Shown here piece after piece: positions 34,185 to 44,988 of a stretch of DNA of 64,000 nt (position 1 is the first letter of the stretch; each line of letters starts with the position of its first letter). The notes beneath the pieces are model-generated. The model did no database searches, had not been told where the DNA came from, and saw only the letters and a program-made list of their open reading frames with translations. The translations under genes and the position numbers were made by a program. This DNA comes from Hybos culiciformis (Eukaryota; Arthropoda; Insecta; Diptera; Hybotidae), in the NCBI GenBank assembly GCA_964007475.1, contig OZ023273.1, positions 74,268,959 through 74,332,958 of the forward strand. Reading direction: 5' to 3'.

Positions 34185-34515
34185 ATGACATTTTATTATA
34201 AGTTATAATGTGCAGTGCAATTTTTCCCTCATTTTTATCATCTAATATGTTTGTAAACTTCTGTTTTAGATTTTAAGATTTTTAAAGTAGAATAAAACTC
34301 ACACATTTTTTTATGATATTTTGTTATAAGTTGCAATGTGCAGTGCGATTTTTTTCCCTTTTTTTATTATCTAATATTTATTATCTAATATCGAATGTTT
34401 GTTAACTTCTGTTTTAGATTTTAAGATTTTTAAAGTAGAATAAAACTCGCACATTTTTTTATGATATTTTATTACAAGTTGCAATGTGCAGGCGAATTTT
34501 TTCCCTTTTTTATTT
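34185..34515. repeat. Tandem repeat, about 130-150 bp, three units
   Basis: Units carry TTATWAYAAGTTGCAATGTGCAG followed by TTTTCCC and CTTCTGTTTTAG; their starts are near 34193, 34323 and 34472. Confidence 0.7.
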
Positions 34516-34596
34516 CGAACGGTTGTCTTCTGTTTTAGGAAACATAATTTTTTTGCATTATACACTTAATATTCACTTGTTTAAATGTCTAAATAG

Positions 34597-35230
34597 CGCT
34601 GCCAATGGCCATTTATGGAACGTAGGAGAACTTTTAAAATTTTTATTTTCGTGAAATTTGTATGAAAATATACGAATTGAAATTTTATTTAAGATATAAT
34701 TAAAGTTAATTATTAAAAATGAATAGAAAAAATTTTAAGGTCTGTGGAATATCATTGGCAAACAATTCTGTAGGTAGAAATATTTCCATGCATTACTTTT
34801 TCATCCAAAATAATTCAAAATCAAAAAGTGTATAAAAAAAAGAACTATTTTTAATTTAAATTTAAAAAACTTACCAATATTATTTAGACTCCAAATGTAT
34901 GAGAATTTCCAATAATAACTTTTTTTTACATTTTTATATTTGTCATGAACTGAAAATTCTACTGAATTTTTTTTTTTTTGTTAGGTGTAAAAATACACTT
35001 TTTGATTTTGAATTATTTTGGATGAAAAAGTAATGCATGGAAATATTTCTACCCATAGAATTGTTTGCCAATGATATTCCGCAGACCTTAAAATTTTTTC
35101 TATTCATTTTTAATAATTAACTAATTAATTATATCTTAAATAAAATTTCAATTCGTATATTTTCATACAAATTTCACGAAAATAAAAATTTTATATGTTC
35201 TCCTACGTTCCATGAATGGCCACAGAGGGC
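34597..35230. mobile_element. Foldback element with roughly 230-bp inverted arms
   Basis: The left arm (34597-34830), from GGCCATTTATGGAACGTAGG to TTCAAAATCAAAAAGTG, is matched in inverse by 34993-35222 with few differences. The loop is about 160 bp. No coding sequence. Confidence 0.85.
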
Positions 35231-35267
35231 TTGTCAAAACAGTGAATTGGTAATCAGGATGAATATT

Positions 35268-35510
35268 ATTGAAAAAAATACACGAAGCAGTCATAGAACT
35301 GCCTACAGAAGTTTATACTTAAAATTTAAACTATGAAATAACAGTGGCTACAAATGATAGGCTGCTGAGTACAAAATGTGAATTAAAATAAAAATATTTT
35401 AATTTACATTTTGTACTGTCATTTGTAGCCACTGTTATTTCATAGTTTAAATTTTTAAGTATAAACTTACTTCTGTAGGCAGTTCTATGACTGCTTCGGG
35501 TGTTTTTTTT
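35268..35510. repeat. Large palindrome, roughly 110-bp arms
   Basis: CACGAAGCAGTCATAGAACTGCC ... folds onto GGCAGTTCTATGACTGCTTCG; the arms include AAACTATGAAATAACAGTGG and its complement. The right arm also occurs alone at 47543-47655. Confidence 0.85.
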
Positions 35511-35519
35511 TATTATTTT

Positions 35520-36080
35520 AGGAATTAGCTGATCTTCTTAAATTATATTTTTAATTATTAAAAAAATAATAATAATTTTATAATTTTTTTTTTTTATAAT
35601 TAATAATAAAATCAAATAATTAAAATTATTATAATTATATTTACAATAAGTAATCTCCTTGTTGCTGCCATTTTCCTCGTTTGTTGATAAAAAAAAAAAA
35701 AAAAATTCTGACTTGACATTTGATAATTGACAGCAAACTTTATAATGCAATTCTTTCAGGGTTACCATTGTTCTATTTTTATTCATTTTGTTTTTTTGAA
35801 TAAAATAAGTGCAATTTTTGAAGTGTGGTTTAAATTTTTGTACTAAAATCCAACCACACTCGCTTAAAAAATTAGTAGTAGAGGTTCGAAGATCCTTTAA
35901 AAATAGCAAATTGAAACACATGTTAAGAAAATTCATGGACTGATCGACTGGCCGCTTTTAAAAAAACAAAAAAATAGCCGCGTATTTTTTTATTGGTTCT
36001 TTTTTTTTTTTTTTTTTTGCTCAGAAGGAAAATATAGATTAGCTCAGAGGGAAAATATAGATTTTTAGCATTATAAACTA
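35520..36080. other. AT-rich DNA, no gene recognised
   Basis: A 132-codon minus-strand frame here (35538-35936) is dominated by Lys, Asn, Ile and Phe from A/T runs and is not supported. A T run lies at 36000-36019. Confidence 0.5.
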
Positions 36081-36084
36081 AACT

Positions 36085-36412
36085 TTATTTGACATTGATA
36101 TGATGCATGTGAGAGGTATACATTTGCAATTTTTTTTGTTTTTTGGTATTTGTCTGTATTAAATTTTGTGAGTGTGAGTGATATTATTTTTGTTTATAGT
36201 ATTACGCAGTTCAAAATGTAGTAAGTAAATACAATATAGGAAAATGTAAATACAATTTATATCACAGGGAAATGTAAATACAATTTACATCATAGGGAAA
36301 CGTAAATACAATTTACATTTCCCTATAATTGCATGTGTATTGATGCATGCAATGGACCATTTACTATGAGCTAAATTTGCGAATGTAAATACAACTTACC
36401 GAAGGCATGCAC
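36085..36412 (+). mobile_element. Helentron-like element H3, 3' half, GTAAATACAATTTACAT core
   Basis: Has the same T-rich stretch, GTGAGTGATATTATTTTTGTTTATAGTATTACGCA, and 3' GCATGTGTATTGATGCAT as H1. Its minisatellite (36210-36330) is built from another unit, AGGGAAATGTAAATACAATTTACATC. Confidence 0.6.
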
Positions 36413-36606
36413 ATTAATAGTAGATTACAATACATGTTATGAAAATTTGTTATTCTTGCGAGTCAAATAGACACGATCCATATTTATATCACGAGACCGA
36501 AGATCGAGTGATATAATATTGACGAGTGTCTTTGTGTTTGTGTGTAAACACAACGAGCTGTATAAGAAATTTGATTAACATGTATTGTATACTGCTTTAA
36601 TGTGCA
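36413..36606 (+). mobile_element. Helentron-like element H4, 5' half, split by the errantivirus
   Basis: AATAGTAGATTACAATACATG, then the hairpin with GAGACCGAAGATCGA, and TACTGCTTTAATGTGCA. The sequence resumes at 43551 (TGCATATGAGAGGGA), matching the uninterrupted copy at 33425. Confidence 0.65.
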
Positions 36607-36959
36607 AGTTACATATCCACCCTTATCTCTATATTCAATAGTTTAATTTTTAATTTCATTGTCAGCAACTTAATATCAAAATATAAAAATTATAATAAAA
36701 TTTTCTTATGTGAGGAATTTATCAAGACCTCACACGAATAAAATTAATATAAGATAAACAAAATCCGAACAAAGAAAATGTTCGATTTAAAAAAAGATAT
36801 TTCATATTTTAGTTTTTTAGTTCATAATTAAAATTCAAACCATTAAGATCTAAAGAAAAATTATAAAAATAAAAATATTAAATAAAAATAAAGAAATCTG
36901 AGTTTATAAAATAGTGATTTTTATTTTTTTTCAGAGGAATTAGAAAACTAAATAAAACT
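36607..36959 (+). repeat. Errantivirus 5' LTR
   Basis: Begins AGTTACATATCC and ends AAATAAAACT, 353 bp. AGTTA starts and AAYT-type ends are usual for errantiviruses. Compared with the 3' LTR I find a single C/T difference near its start. Confidence 0.95.
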
Positions 36960-36976
36960 GGCGCAGTCGGTAGGAT
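36959..36976 (+). promoter_or_regulatory. Primer binding site, tRNA-Ser type
   Basis: TGGCGCAGTCGGTAGGAT immediately after the LTR is the primer site used by 17.6/297-type elements. Its first T overlaps the last LTR base. Confidence 0.85.
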
Positions 36977-37296
36977 ACCGACTTTGTGATAAATAATTTA
37001 TGAAAATTTGATAAATACAAAAATATATCACAAAGACCTTTTATTGAAAAGGATTTAATCGGTATTTGAAAAAAAAAAAAAGAAAAAAAAATTAATTTTG
37101 GTTTTTTTTATTTGTTGAATGGACGAAGAGGAGACAGTAGACTTCGAATTTTTTAAAAAATATAAAATAAAGTTGACAAGAACAGAAGTAAAAAATTTAA
37201 AGAAACAACAGAAAAAACTAATAAAAAATTAAAAAAAAATAATTCCAAAATCACCGAAAACTATAAGAGTATAAAAATAAGATAAAAATATCAACT

Positions 37297-38178
37297 ATGG
37301 CTCAACCTATGATAACTTTCAGAGACCTCATAACTGAGGCTCGAGCAGTCCCAAATTTTACCGGATCTGATGCCTACAGCCTTAAATCATTTATTTCCGA
37401 AGTAGAAACAACATTTGCTATAGTGAATGAGGCACCAGCAAGAGATTAGCTATATCGCATCTTCTTATCAAAAATTCAAGGACCAGCTGCCGTTGCAATT
37501 CGAAGATTACCAAACAACAACTGGGACGAGGTGAAAAAGCAACTAAAAATATCACTCGGGGTCAACAATAGCTATCTCAGCCTAAAAGAAGAAGGTGATA
37601 GGGTTAATGAAAAAGATGTAAGTCAATTATATACTATTTTAAGTAAATTACTAGATAAACTCAATTTAAAATATGATTTAGATGATGAAAAACCGATCGA
37701 ATTTTCTCCTCAAAATAATGAGAAATCAATGTTAAATAAATTTTTAAATAAAATAAATAGAGTAGATTCAATGTATCTTCGTACCAAAGGTGCAAGCTCT
37801 TTAGAAGAAGCGTACCAGGCTTTACTTGAAACTGGTATTGGGAACTCATTTAAATTCGAAAATCGCGATCTTAACTCAAATAGAAATTATTCGCCACGAA
37901 ATAATTTTTCCCGAAACAATAGTAACTTTAACCAATCAAACCAAAATCGCAATAGTTATTATAATAATGATTTTAATCGAAAAAATAATGAACCAAGACA
38001 GCAAAATAATTTCAATCGTAATTTAAATTCCGGGAATTTCAGAAATAGAAATTCTTCCGGCAATTTTAATAATAGATATGATAGGAGTGTCGAACGTCCG
38101 CAACCCATGGAGGTCGACCACAATTCCGAAATTATGTCAAATTTTCATTTACAGCCTCAGATTCCTCATTACCCCTAG
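37297..38178 (+). pseudogene. gag: Errantivirus gag (one in-frame stop)
   Basis: 293 codons from MAQPMITFRDL, with the capsid-like segment FTGSDAYSLKSFISEVETTF at the start and an Asn/Arg-rich nucleic-acid-binding tail (about residues 190-270) in place of zinc knuckles. A single TAG at 37447-37449 replaces what is usually a Tyr codon (ARD*LYRIF). Downstream the frame is intact to the stop at 38176. It is structural protein of an insect endogenous retrovirus. One point mutation disables full-length product, which fits a young but already damaged copy. Confidence 0.85.
38139..38145 (+). promoter_or_regulatory. -1 frameshift heptamer AAATTTT
   Basis: In the gag frame it reads A-AAT-TTT, a canonical X-XXY-YYZ slippery site, 11 codons before the gag stop. 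Pol lies in the -1 frame and is open from here, so Gag-Pol expression by -1 slippage fits. Confidence 0.7.
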
Positions 38179-39533
38179 TATCTCTTACGGTTGAAAACAA
38201 AAAAATAATTTGTTTAATAGACACCGGATCAGTTACGTCAATAATGAGTGATAAAATTTTTTCGAAAAATAGATACCAAAAGCTTTCTCGAAATATCGAA
38301 TTAAGATCAATATCTGGAAGTCAAATTATTACCGATGAAATAATTACAAAATTACCGCTAGAGTTCAAAGATCATGAGGACGCTACAATGTCCTGGAAAA
38401 TTTTAGATTTTAAAAATAAAAAAAATTTTGAAGCAATTATTGGGCAAAATATTCTTAAACCCCTTGGTGTTGTAATTGATTTATTAAATGATCAAATTGA
38501 GCTCAATAAACAAGTTATTAAATTTACCACAGCGTGTCCATTCGAAGTAATACATCAATTAGAAATTTTAGATATTAATAATAATGACCTATTTGAGAAA
38601 TTAAAGGACGAAAAAATGAATCGTGAAGAACAAAATTTTCTTAAAAATATCATTGATAAAAACCGGGATCTGTTTTATAAAGAAGGGGATAGGTTAACAA
38701 GCGTAAAAGGCGTTAAACATCAAATAATAACGAAAAATTCGCAGCCTATTTATAGCAAGGCTTATCGATTTCCGAAGATTCACGAAGACGAGGTAAATAA
38801 CCAAATTTCGGATATGTTAGCCCAAAACATCATAAAACCCTCAAATAGTCCCTACAATAGCCCCGTTTGGGTAGTACCCAAGAAATTAGACTACTCAGGA
38901 ACCCCAAAATGGCGAGTAGTAATTGACTATCGAAAGCTTAATGAGATCACAATAGACGATAAATTTCCCATTCCTAATATCGAATCTCTTTTTGATAAAC
39001 TTGGTAAAGCCCAATATTTCTCTACCTTGGATCTAGCCAAGGGATTTCATCAAATCCTCGTATATGAAAATGATCGTGGAAAAACTGCATTTTCGACCTC
39101 TCAAGGCCATTATGAATTTGTTAGAATGCCATTCGGGCTTAAGAATGCCCCGGCTACATTCCAACGATTGATGAATTTCGTTCTTCAAGAATATATTGTT
39201 AAAATTTGCGTGGTTTACTTAGATGATTTTTTAATTTTTTCTACTTCCATTGAAGAACATGTTTTATCTATAAATAAAATTCTTAACAAGCTTAGGGAAT
39301 TGAACCTTAAAATTCAGGTTGATAAATGTAAATTCTTTGCAAAAGAAACTGATTTTTTAGGGCATATCCTCACCCCTGAAGGAATTAAACCAAATGAAAA
39401 AAAAATTGAAATAATCAGGCAAATTAAATTACCCAAAACTCCTAAGCAAATAAAAAGTTTCCTTGGAATTACTGGATACTACAGAAAATTTATTAGGGAC
39501 TACGCAAAAGTAGCACAACCAATGACTAAATAT
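38143..39533 (+). pseudogene. pol: Errantivirus pol: protease and reverse transcriptase
   Basis: The -1 frame opens with an aspartic protease (LIDTGS active site near 38215-38232). The reverse transcriptase follows: KWRVVIDYRKLNE, LDLAKGFHQ with the first catalytic Asp, MPFGLKNAPATFQR, and VVYLDDFLIFS with the YLDD pair. The thumb and connection reach ITGYYRKFIRDYAKVAQPMTKY, where the frame meets a foreign insert at 39534. About 30 codons normally present before the RNase H are missing. These domains look intact by eye, but pol as a whole is broken. Confidence 0.92.
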
Positions 39534-39920
39534 CGGCGAAGTGCAATAACTCATCGGTACTTAACTCATCGGTCGATTTTGGATAAGTTACATCCGTTTT
39601 AACTCATCCGAAAATTGGCCGATGATTTATATCCTTTCCAATGCACATAACTCATCCATCGCTGATAAGTTATGTGCTTTCAGAAAAATAAAACTGATCT
39701 GGCAACTTTTTCGGATGACTTAAATCCTTTTTAAAACACATAACTCATCCGTAAAATTATGAGCGAACATTGTCGCCCGCCCAGTGTGATTTCCGGCGCC
39801 TGATATCGGTCAGTGGGATTTGCAGAAGAGGGAGTGCCCCAGAACGAGAGAAGGGGGGGGGAGGGTGGGGGCTGCGGGCGGGCGGACTGGTGGTTGGTCA
39901 GTGGGATTTGCGGCTGGCGT
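39534..39920. mobile_element. Foreign insert in pol, two-part, GC-rich 3' half
   Basis: The first part (39534-39770) repeats TAACTCATCSG words in both orientations, resembling a MITE. The second part (39770-39920) is very GC-rich for this window, with a run of nine G, GGGCGGGCGG, and the direct repeat GGTCAGTGGGATTTGC at about 39809 and 39898. It replaces about 90 bp of pol. No target duplication is evident. A mis-assembly or a chimeric clone is possible. Confidence 0.6.
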
Positions 39921-41460
39921 TATCCCATTCTACGTTATCCTGATTTCAAGAAAAAATTCGTGTTGACCACAGACGCGTCGAATTTCGCTATAGGAGCCGT
40001 ACTCTCCCAAGACGGCCACCCAATTAGTTTCGCAAGTAGGACTTTGAATAGTCACGAATGCAACTACTCGACTATAGAAAAAGAACTCTTAGCTATTATA
40101 TGGGCCACAAAATATTTTCGCACATATCTTTATGGCACAAAATTCCTAATCAAGACTGACCATCGTCCGTTAGTATGGTTAAATTCCTTAAAAGAGCCAA
40201 ACGCGAAGTTGCAAAGATGGAGAATTCGTCTTAATGAATACGAATTCGACATCGAATATGTTAAGGGCAAGGAAAATAACGTAGCAGATTTCTTAAGTCG
40301 AATTAATGATTTAAATAACCCAGAATCTCCTGAACAAAATGAAAATAACGCGATTGACCACCAAACCGAAAATTCTTCTTTAATAACAATTCATAGCGGC
40401 GTAGAAAATCAATGCGATCATATTTTCATATCAAATACCATTATAAACAAATATTTTACTCAAATATATTTAGTAAAAATTAAATTTGAAGAAATTATAG
40501 TTAAATATGATACATTTAGGCAGATCTTCATCGAAGAAAATGATTTAAATAACACCAATTACCTAAATGACATTCTTAGACGCTACATTAAAAATGGTAT
40601 CACAGGAATATACTCTGAATTAGATGATTTAAAATTTAACATATTACAAAATAAAATAATCCAACTTTTTGCTAACAATAACAAAATTAAATTTATTAAA
40701 TGCGAAAAAAAAGCTTTTGATGTAGAGAATGAAGATGAAGCGATAAAAATTATAACAAAAATTCACTGTCAATCAAATCACAGAGGAATAATTCAAAATT
40801 ATTTCGAAATTAGAGATCAATATTTTTTTCCAAAATTAAAAGAGCTTATTCATAAATTTATTAATAACTGCGACATTTGAAGCAAAACATGATCGAAATC
40901 CTAATAAATATAAATTCGAAATATCTGAAACACCCACCGAACCTAACGAAATTATTCACGGTGATACATTTTACTGTTATAAGCAAGTCTTCCTTACGTT
41001 AATTCATAAATTTACAAAGCATCTAATGGTTCAGAGATTAAATGATCGCAATGCAATTACAATAATTGAAGCATTAAGAAATAGATTTTCGATTTTTGGA
41101 AAACCAAAAAAAATGGTTTTCGACAATCAATTCGATAATATTAATATAAAAGATTTTCTCAGAACATAAACAATTGAAGTTCATTTTACGTCTCCCCGTA
41201 GTCACACAGGAAATTCCCCAATTGAAAGAGTCCACGGTACTTTAATCGAACACCTTAGAATCCTTGATGCTCAAAAATCAAATTTATCCCCGGTAGACAA
41301 AATTTTATTTGCAACGGAGAAATATAATAGCTCAATTCATTCTACAACCGAAATAAAGCCAATTGATTTCATTTTAAATCGGGTGCCAAATATTCAAATT
41401 ATCAGGGAAAAACTGGAGAAAAAAAAAACAACATATTATAGAAAAGTTAAATAAAAATCG
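39921..41460 (+). pseudogene. pol: Errantivirus pol: RNase H and integrase, frameshifted
   Basis: From PILRYPDF the RNase H is clear: LTTDASNFAIGAVLSQ, the Glu in EKELLAIIWA, IKTDHRPLVW and NNVADFLSR. The integrase zinc finger (HCQSNHRG ... NNCD) is then interrupted at 40880, and a shifted frame continues to about 41160. It covers HGDTFYCYKQ (first Asp) and MVFDNQFDN (second Asp). After a stop, SPRSHTGNSPIERVHGTLIEH supplies the catalytic Glu. Further stops occur near 41452. The catalytic residues survive but the frame does not. Confidence 0.88.
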
Positions 41461-41678
41461 CAAAAACTTTATTCTCCAAAATAAAAATGAGATATTAATA
41501 GAAAACCCTGAAGCAGTGCGATACAAGCACAAGAAAAAGTACGTTAAAATTAAAACTAAAGTTTCAGAAAATAGGTTACAAGATAATAAAGGCAAATTTA
41601 TTCACCCGAGTAGAACTAAACGAAATTTTAAATTTTCCTCAGGTCCGGGTCAAACAAACAGCATATAAAATTCCTTCA

Positions 41679-43237
41679 ATGATAGAAAAAATAAAATATT
41701 GCAATCAATTGCTAAAAGCCATTCTGTTAATAGTTTTCATAAGTATTGCCAACCCTACATTAGGCTCAATTGTTATTGAAATATCAGAAAACCAAGGAGG
41801 TTTCCAGGTCATCAAACAAAACGAGGTACCTATTATAAAAAATAATTCGAAAATTTATCACGTAATCAATACTGATGAAATAAATTTAACCTTGAATCAA
41901 ATAGAAGAAAATATTAATAAAACCTTTAACCCGTCTCTTGATCTCTTGATAGTAAAACAGTTAAAAGTTCAGATCAATAAAACACGTCACAACATTAAAA
42001 CTCTAATACCACACAGACATAAGCGAGGTCTTATGAATGTTGGAGGTAGCATTATGAAGTTTCTTTTTGGGAATTTAGACGAAGACGATAGAAACGAAAT
42101 CGAATCACATTTTAAAGAAATTGATTTTAATAATAAAAATTTAATTAGAAATTTAAATAAACAAATAAAAATTAATGACTAGCTTCAACAAAATATGGAA
42201 TTATTACAAAAACGAATGACCGAAAACCAAGCTTTACTTAATTTAGCACCAAATATTTTATCCCGAAATATCAAAAATTTGCAATTTCTGACCATAACCT
42301 TTTGAATTCTGAAATAGACAAGATCCAACAAAACATTTTATTTGCGAAACAAGGTATTATAACTCATTCAATTTTGTCAAATGAAGAAATCGACGAATTT
42401 GAAATTGATGCTTATAAATATTAGGAAATTAAAAGTTCACTTTTTTCTATCAACTCTCAAATAATTTTCGTGATTCTCATTCCTAATTTCTGTAAAGAGC
42501 TTGCTGTAAAATATCAAATAATACCAATACCAAACGATAACTACGAAGAGATTGACATTGAGCCTACCACTATTTTAAAGTTACAAGAAAAAATTTATAA
42601 TTATAATGATCAAAATCATATATCAAAATTAAAAGAATCGTATGGTTGTATAAAAAATTTAATATTTAATAAATACCAAAATTGTAGTAAAAGAAAAAAT
42701 AATAATTTTGAAATTATAGAAATTTCCACCAATATGATTTTAATTAAAAACGCAAAAATTGTAAAACTTTCTAATGATTGTAATAATATCGAATACAGCT
42801 TGACAGGAAATAATTTTGTAACATTTAATAATTGTACTGTAAAATTGAATGGTTTTGTTTTAAAAAATAGAGAAAGAATTGTTTATAATCAGATTGTAAT
42901 CCCTAATTATCTTAAATTCGAAAACTTAAATTTCACACTTAACATTAAAGATATTCATTTAAAACAAACAGAAAATTTAGATAAAATAGAATATTTTAAT
43001 AAAAAATTAACAATCCATTCAATTTCGATATTTTCTGTAGTACCTATCATAATTATTATTATAACAATTTTTTATATTTATAAATTCATTAAGAATAAAT
43101 TAGAACAAAAAAAATTGAAAAGTTTTGTAAAATCCAATAAAGAGGAAAAGGTAAAAACAGAGGAAACTCAGGAGAGTTCCCAACTTAATGTGGGGGGAGT
43201 TACATATCCACCTTTATCTCTATATTCAATAGTTTAA
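41679..43237 (+). pseudogene. env: Errantivirus env, interrupted
   Basis: The first part (41679-42182) starts with a signal peptide (LLKAILLIVFISI, residues 11-23) and several N-x-S/T sites. At residues 113-116 it has RHKR, a furin-type cleavage site, followed by a hydrophobic GLMNVGGSIMKFLFG fusion-peptide-like segment. Stops and frame changes fall between 42180 and 42470. The last part (42470-43237) carries the ectodomain end and a transmembrane helix (VVPIIIIIITIFYIY, near 43036-43080) with a short basic tail. This is the baculovirus F-like class of insect retrovirus envelopes. It is broken in the middle and should not give a functional glycoprotein. Confidence 0.85.
43190..43197 (+). promoter_or_regulatory. 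Polypurine tract
   Basis: GTGGGGGG directly before the 3' LTR, the plus-strand priming site. Confidence 0.8.
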
Positions 43238-43550
43238 TTTTTAATTTCATTGTCAGCAACTTAATATCAAAATATAAAAATTATAATAAAATTTTCTTAT
43301 GTGAGGAATTTATCAAGACCTCACACGAATAAAATTAATATAAGATAAACAAAATCCGAACAAAGAAAATGTTCGATTTAAAAAAAGATATTTCATATTT
43401 TAGTTTTTTAGTTCATAATTAAAATTCAAACCATTAAGATCTAAAGAAAAATTATAAAAATAAAAATATTAAATAAAAATAAAGAAATCTGAGTTTATAA
43501 AATAGTGATTTTTATTTTTTTTCAGAGGAATTAGAAAACTAAATAAAACT
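43198..43550 (+). repeat. Errantivirus 3' LTR
   Basis: 353 bp, same length as the 5' LTR, and followed by the TGCA target duplication. The env frame ends 31 bp inside it. Confidence 0.95.
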
Positions 43551-43890
43551 TGCATATGAGAGGGAATTGAAAACAATACATTTACAATGAAAAAAATAAA
43601 CAAAAAAGTTCAAAATAAAGCAAGGAAATAAAATTTAATTAGTACGGAAGTAAATTTATTTCTCGAAATAATTTCAAACCGGATGTTTTAAGATCAGCTA
43701 ATTCCTAAAATATTAAAAAAAAAATTAGTAATTTTTCCAAAAAAAATTATTCATTTTCTTTTTTGCAGAAAAAAAAATCGAATAATTTTTTTTTGGAAAA
43801 ATTACTATTTTTTTGAAGTTTATACTTCTTTAGGCGCGTTGTATGATATAATTGAGTAATTCTGTAGGGGGTAAAAATTATTGAATTTCG
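43551..43890 (+). repeat. Continuation of the Helentron-like flank H4 after the errantivirus
   Basis: TGCATATGAGAGGGAATTGAAAACAATACATTTACAATG ... GAAGTTTATACTTCTTTAG parallels 33434-33720. It ends in the head of the SINE-like unit. Confidence 0.7.
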
Positions 43891-44400
43891 AGTTCGAAAA
43901 AAAGCGACATGCTGTACCGTTTGAATACTCAAAAAAATGAGTCCACTCACTAATCATTTGTTTTTTATAAAAACAAAATAATTTGGCGCGACAAATTTAA
44001 ATTCAAATTATTTTTTAAAAATCTTTCGTTTACAAATTATTTAAAACTAAAATTTATTTTTCAAAATAGGTAGGTCGGGTGAAATAAAGATTACCTCCCG
44101 AAAAATTTTTGGGCAGGGAGCTACGGTTAGGTCGTGCCGGCTCAAAATATGTTAAAAAAATTTTTCCAAAATAGGTAGCTCCGGTGAAATAATTAGATTA
44201 CCGTACGAAGCTACAGTTGGGGTCTTCCCGGCTCAAAATATACCAAAAAATTTTTTTTTCAAAAAAGGTATCTCGGGTGAAATTAATATTACCTGAAAAA
44301 AATTTTTGGGTGGCGAGCTACGGTTAGGTCGTGCCGGAGCAAAAGATACGAAAATTTTTTTTTTTTCAAAATAGGTAGTTCCTGTGAAATTAATATTACC

Positions 44401-44988
44401 TAGGACTTGCAATACCGGGATCCCGGAAACCGGGATCGCGGTATTACCGACCATTTTTGATACCGTTGAATACCGGTATTACTGACCACTTAATACCGGT
44501 ATTTGGTGTTAAATTTTTAAGAACTTTTTTACTAAAATATTCTATTTTTTATAGGCAATTAGAATTTTTTAAGGACCATGTTTAAAAATTGAAAATATCC
44601 AACTTAAAAATAATTTTTAAATTGTAAAATTTTCCATTTAAAAGTGATGCATTTTCTTTCAAAAATTGAAATTGTAATTATTTGGTTTGAATTTGAATTT
44701 TTATTTATAGCAACGTGGAAAGGTAATAAAATAAGTATCTTTTTGTTTATTATTATAAAAGTCTGATCTAAAAAATACCTAAATAATAGAAATACCAACA
44801 TTTCTTGACAATTTAACATTTTTAAGATCTTATTTAAAAAAAATTGTATTCTTTTTTCATTTGTTGCACCGTAATTACGCATTTTTTAATTACTTCAAAT
44901 ACCGGTATTAATACCGGGATCCCTGTATTAGTAAAACGACATACCGAAATACCGGTTTTAAAAATTTGGTCCGGTATTGCAAGCCCTA
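44401..44988. mobile_element. hAT-type MITE, 588 bp, exact 8-bp TSD
   Basis: Ends TAGGACTTGCAATACCGG and, inverted, TAGGGCTTGCAATACCGG. It is flanked by ATATTACC on both sides (44393-44400 and 44989-44996), the 8-bp duplication typical of hAT. Subterminal ACCGGTATTA words recur in both orientations. No transposase frame. It interrupts one satellite unit exactly. Confidence 0.92.

Larger units (their letters stand above)
36607..43550 (+). mobile_element. Errantivirus (Ty3/gypsy-type endogenous retrovirus)
   Basis: Two 353-bp LTRs in direct orientation, flanked by TGCA on both sides (36603-36606 and 43551-43554). A tRNA-Ser-type primer site follows the 5' LTR and a GTGGGGGG polypurine tract precedes the 3' LTR. 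The order is gag, pol, env. I see one base difference between LTRs, so insertion is recent. Even so gag, pol and env each carry stops or shifts, and pol has a foreign insert. It is therefore a defective copy, mobile only if proteins came from elsewhere. Confidence 0.95.

Noticed and set aside
35538..35936. 132-codon minus-strand frame
   Set aside because: Composition is Lys, Asn, Ile and Phe from A/T runs; no domain, and low-complexity tails at both ends.
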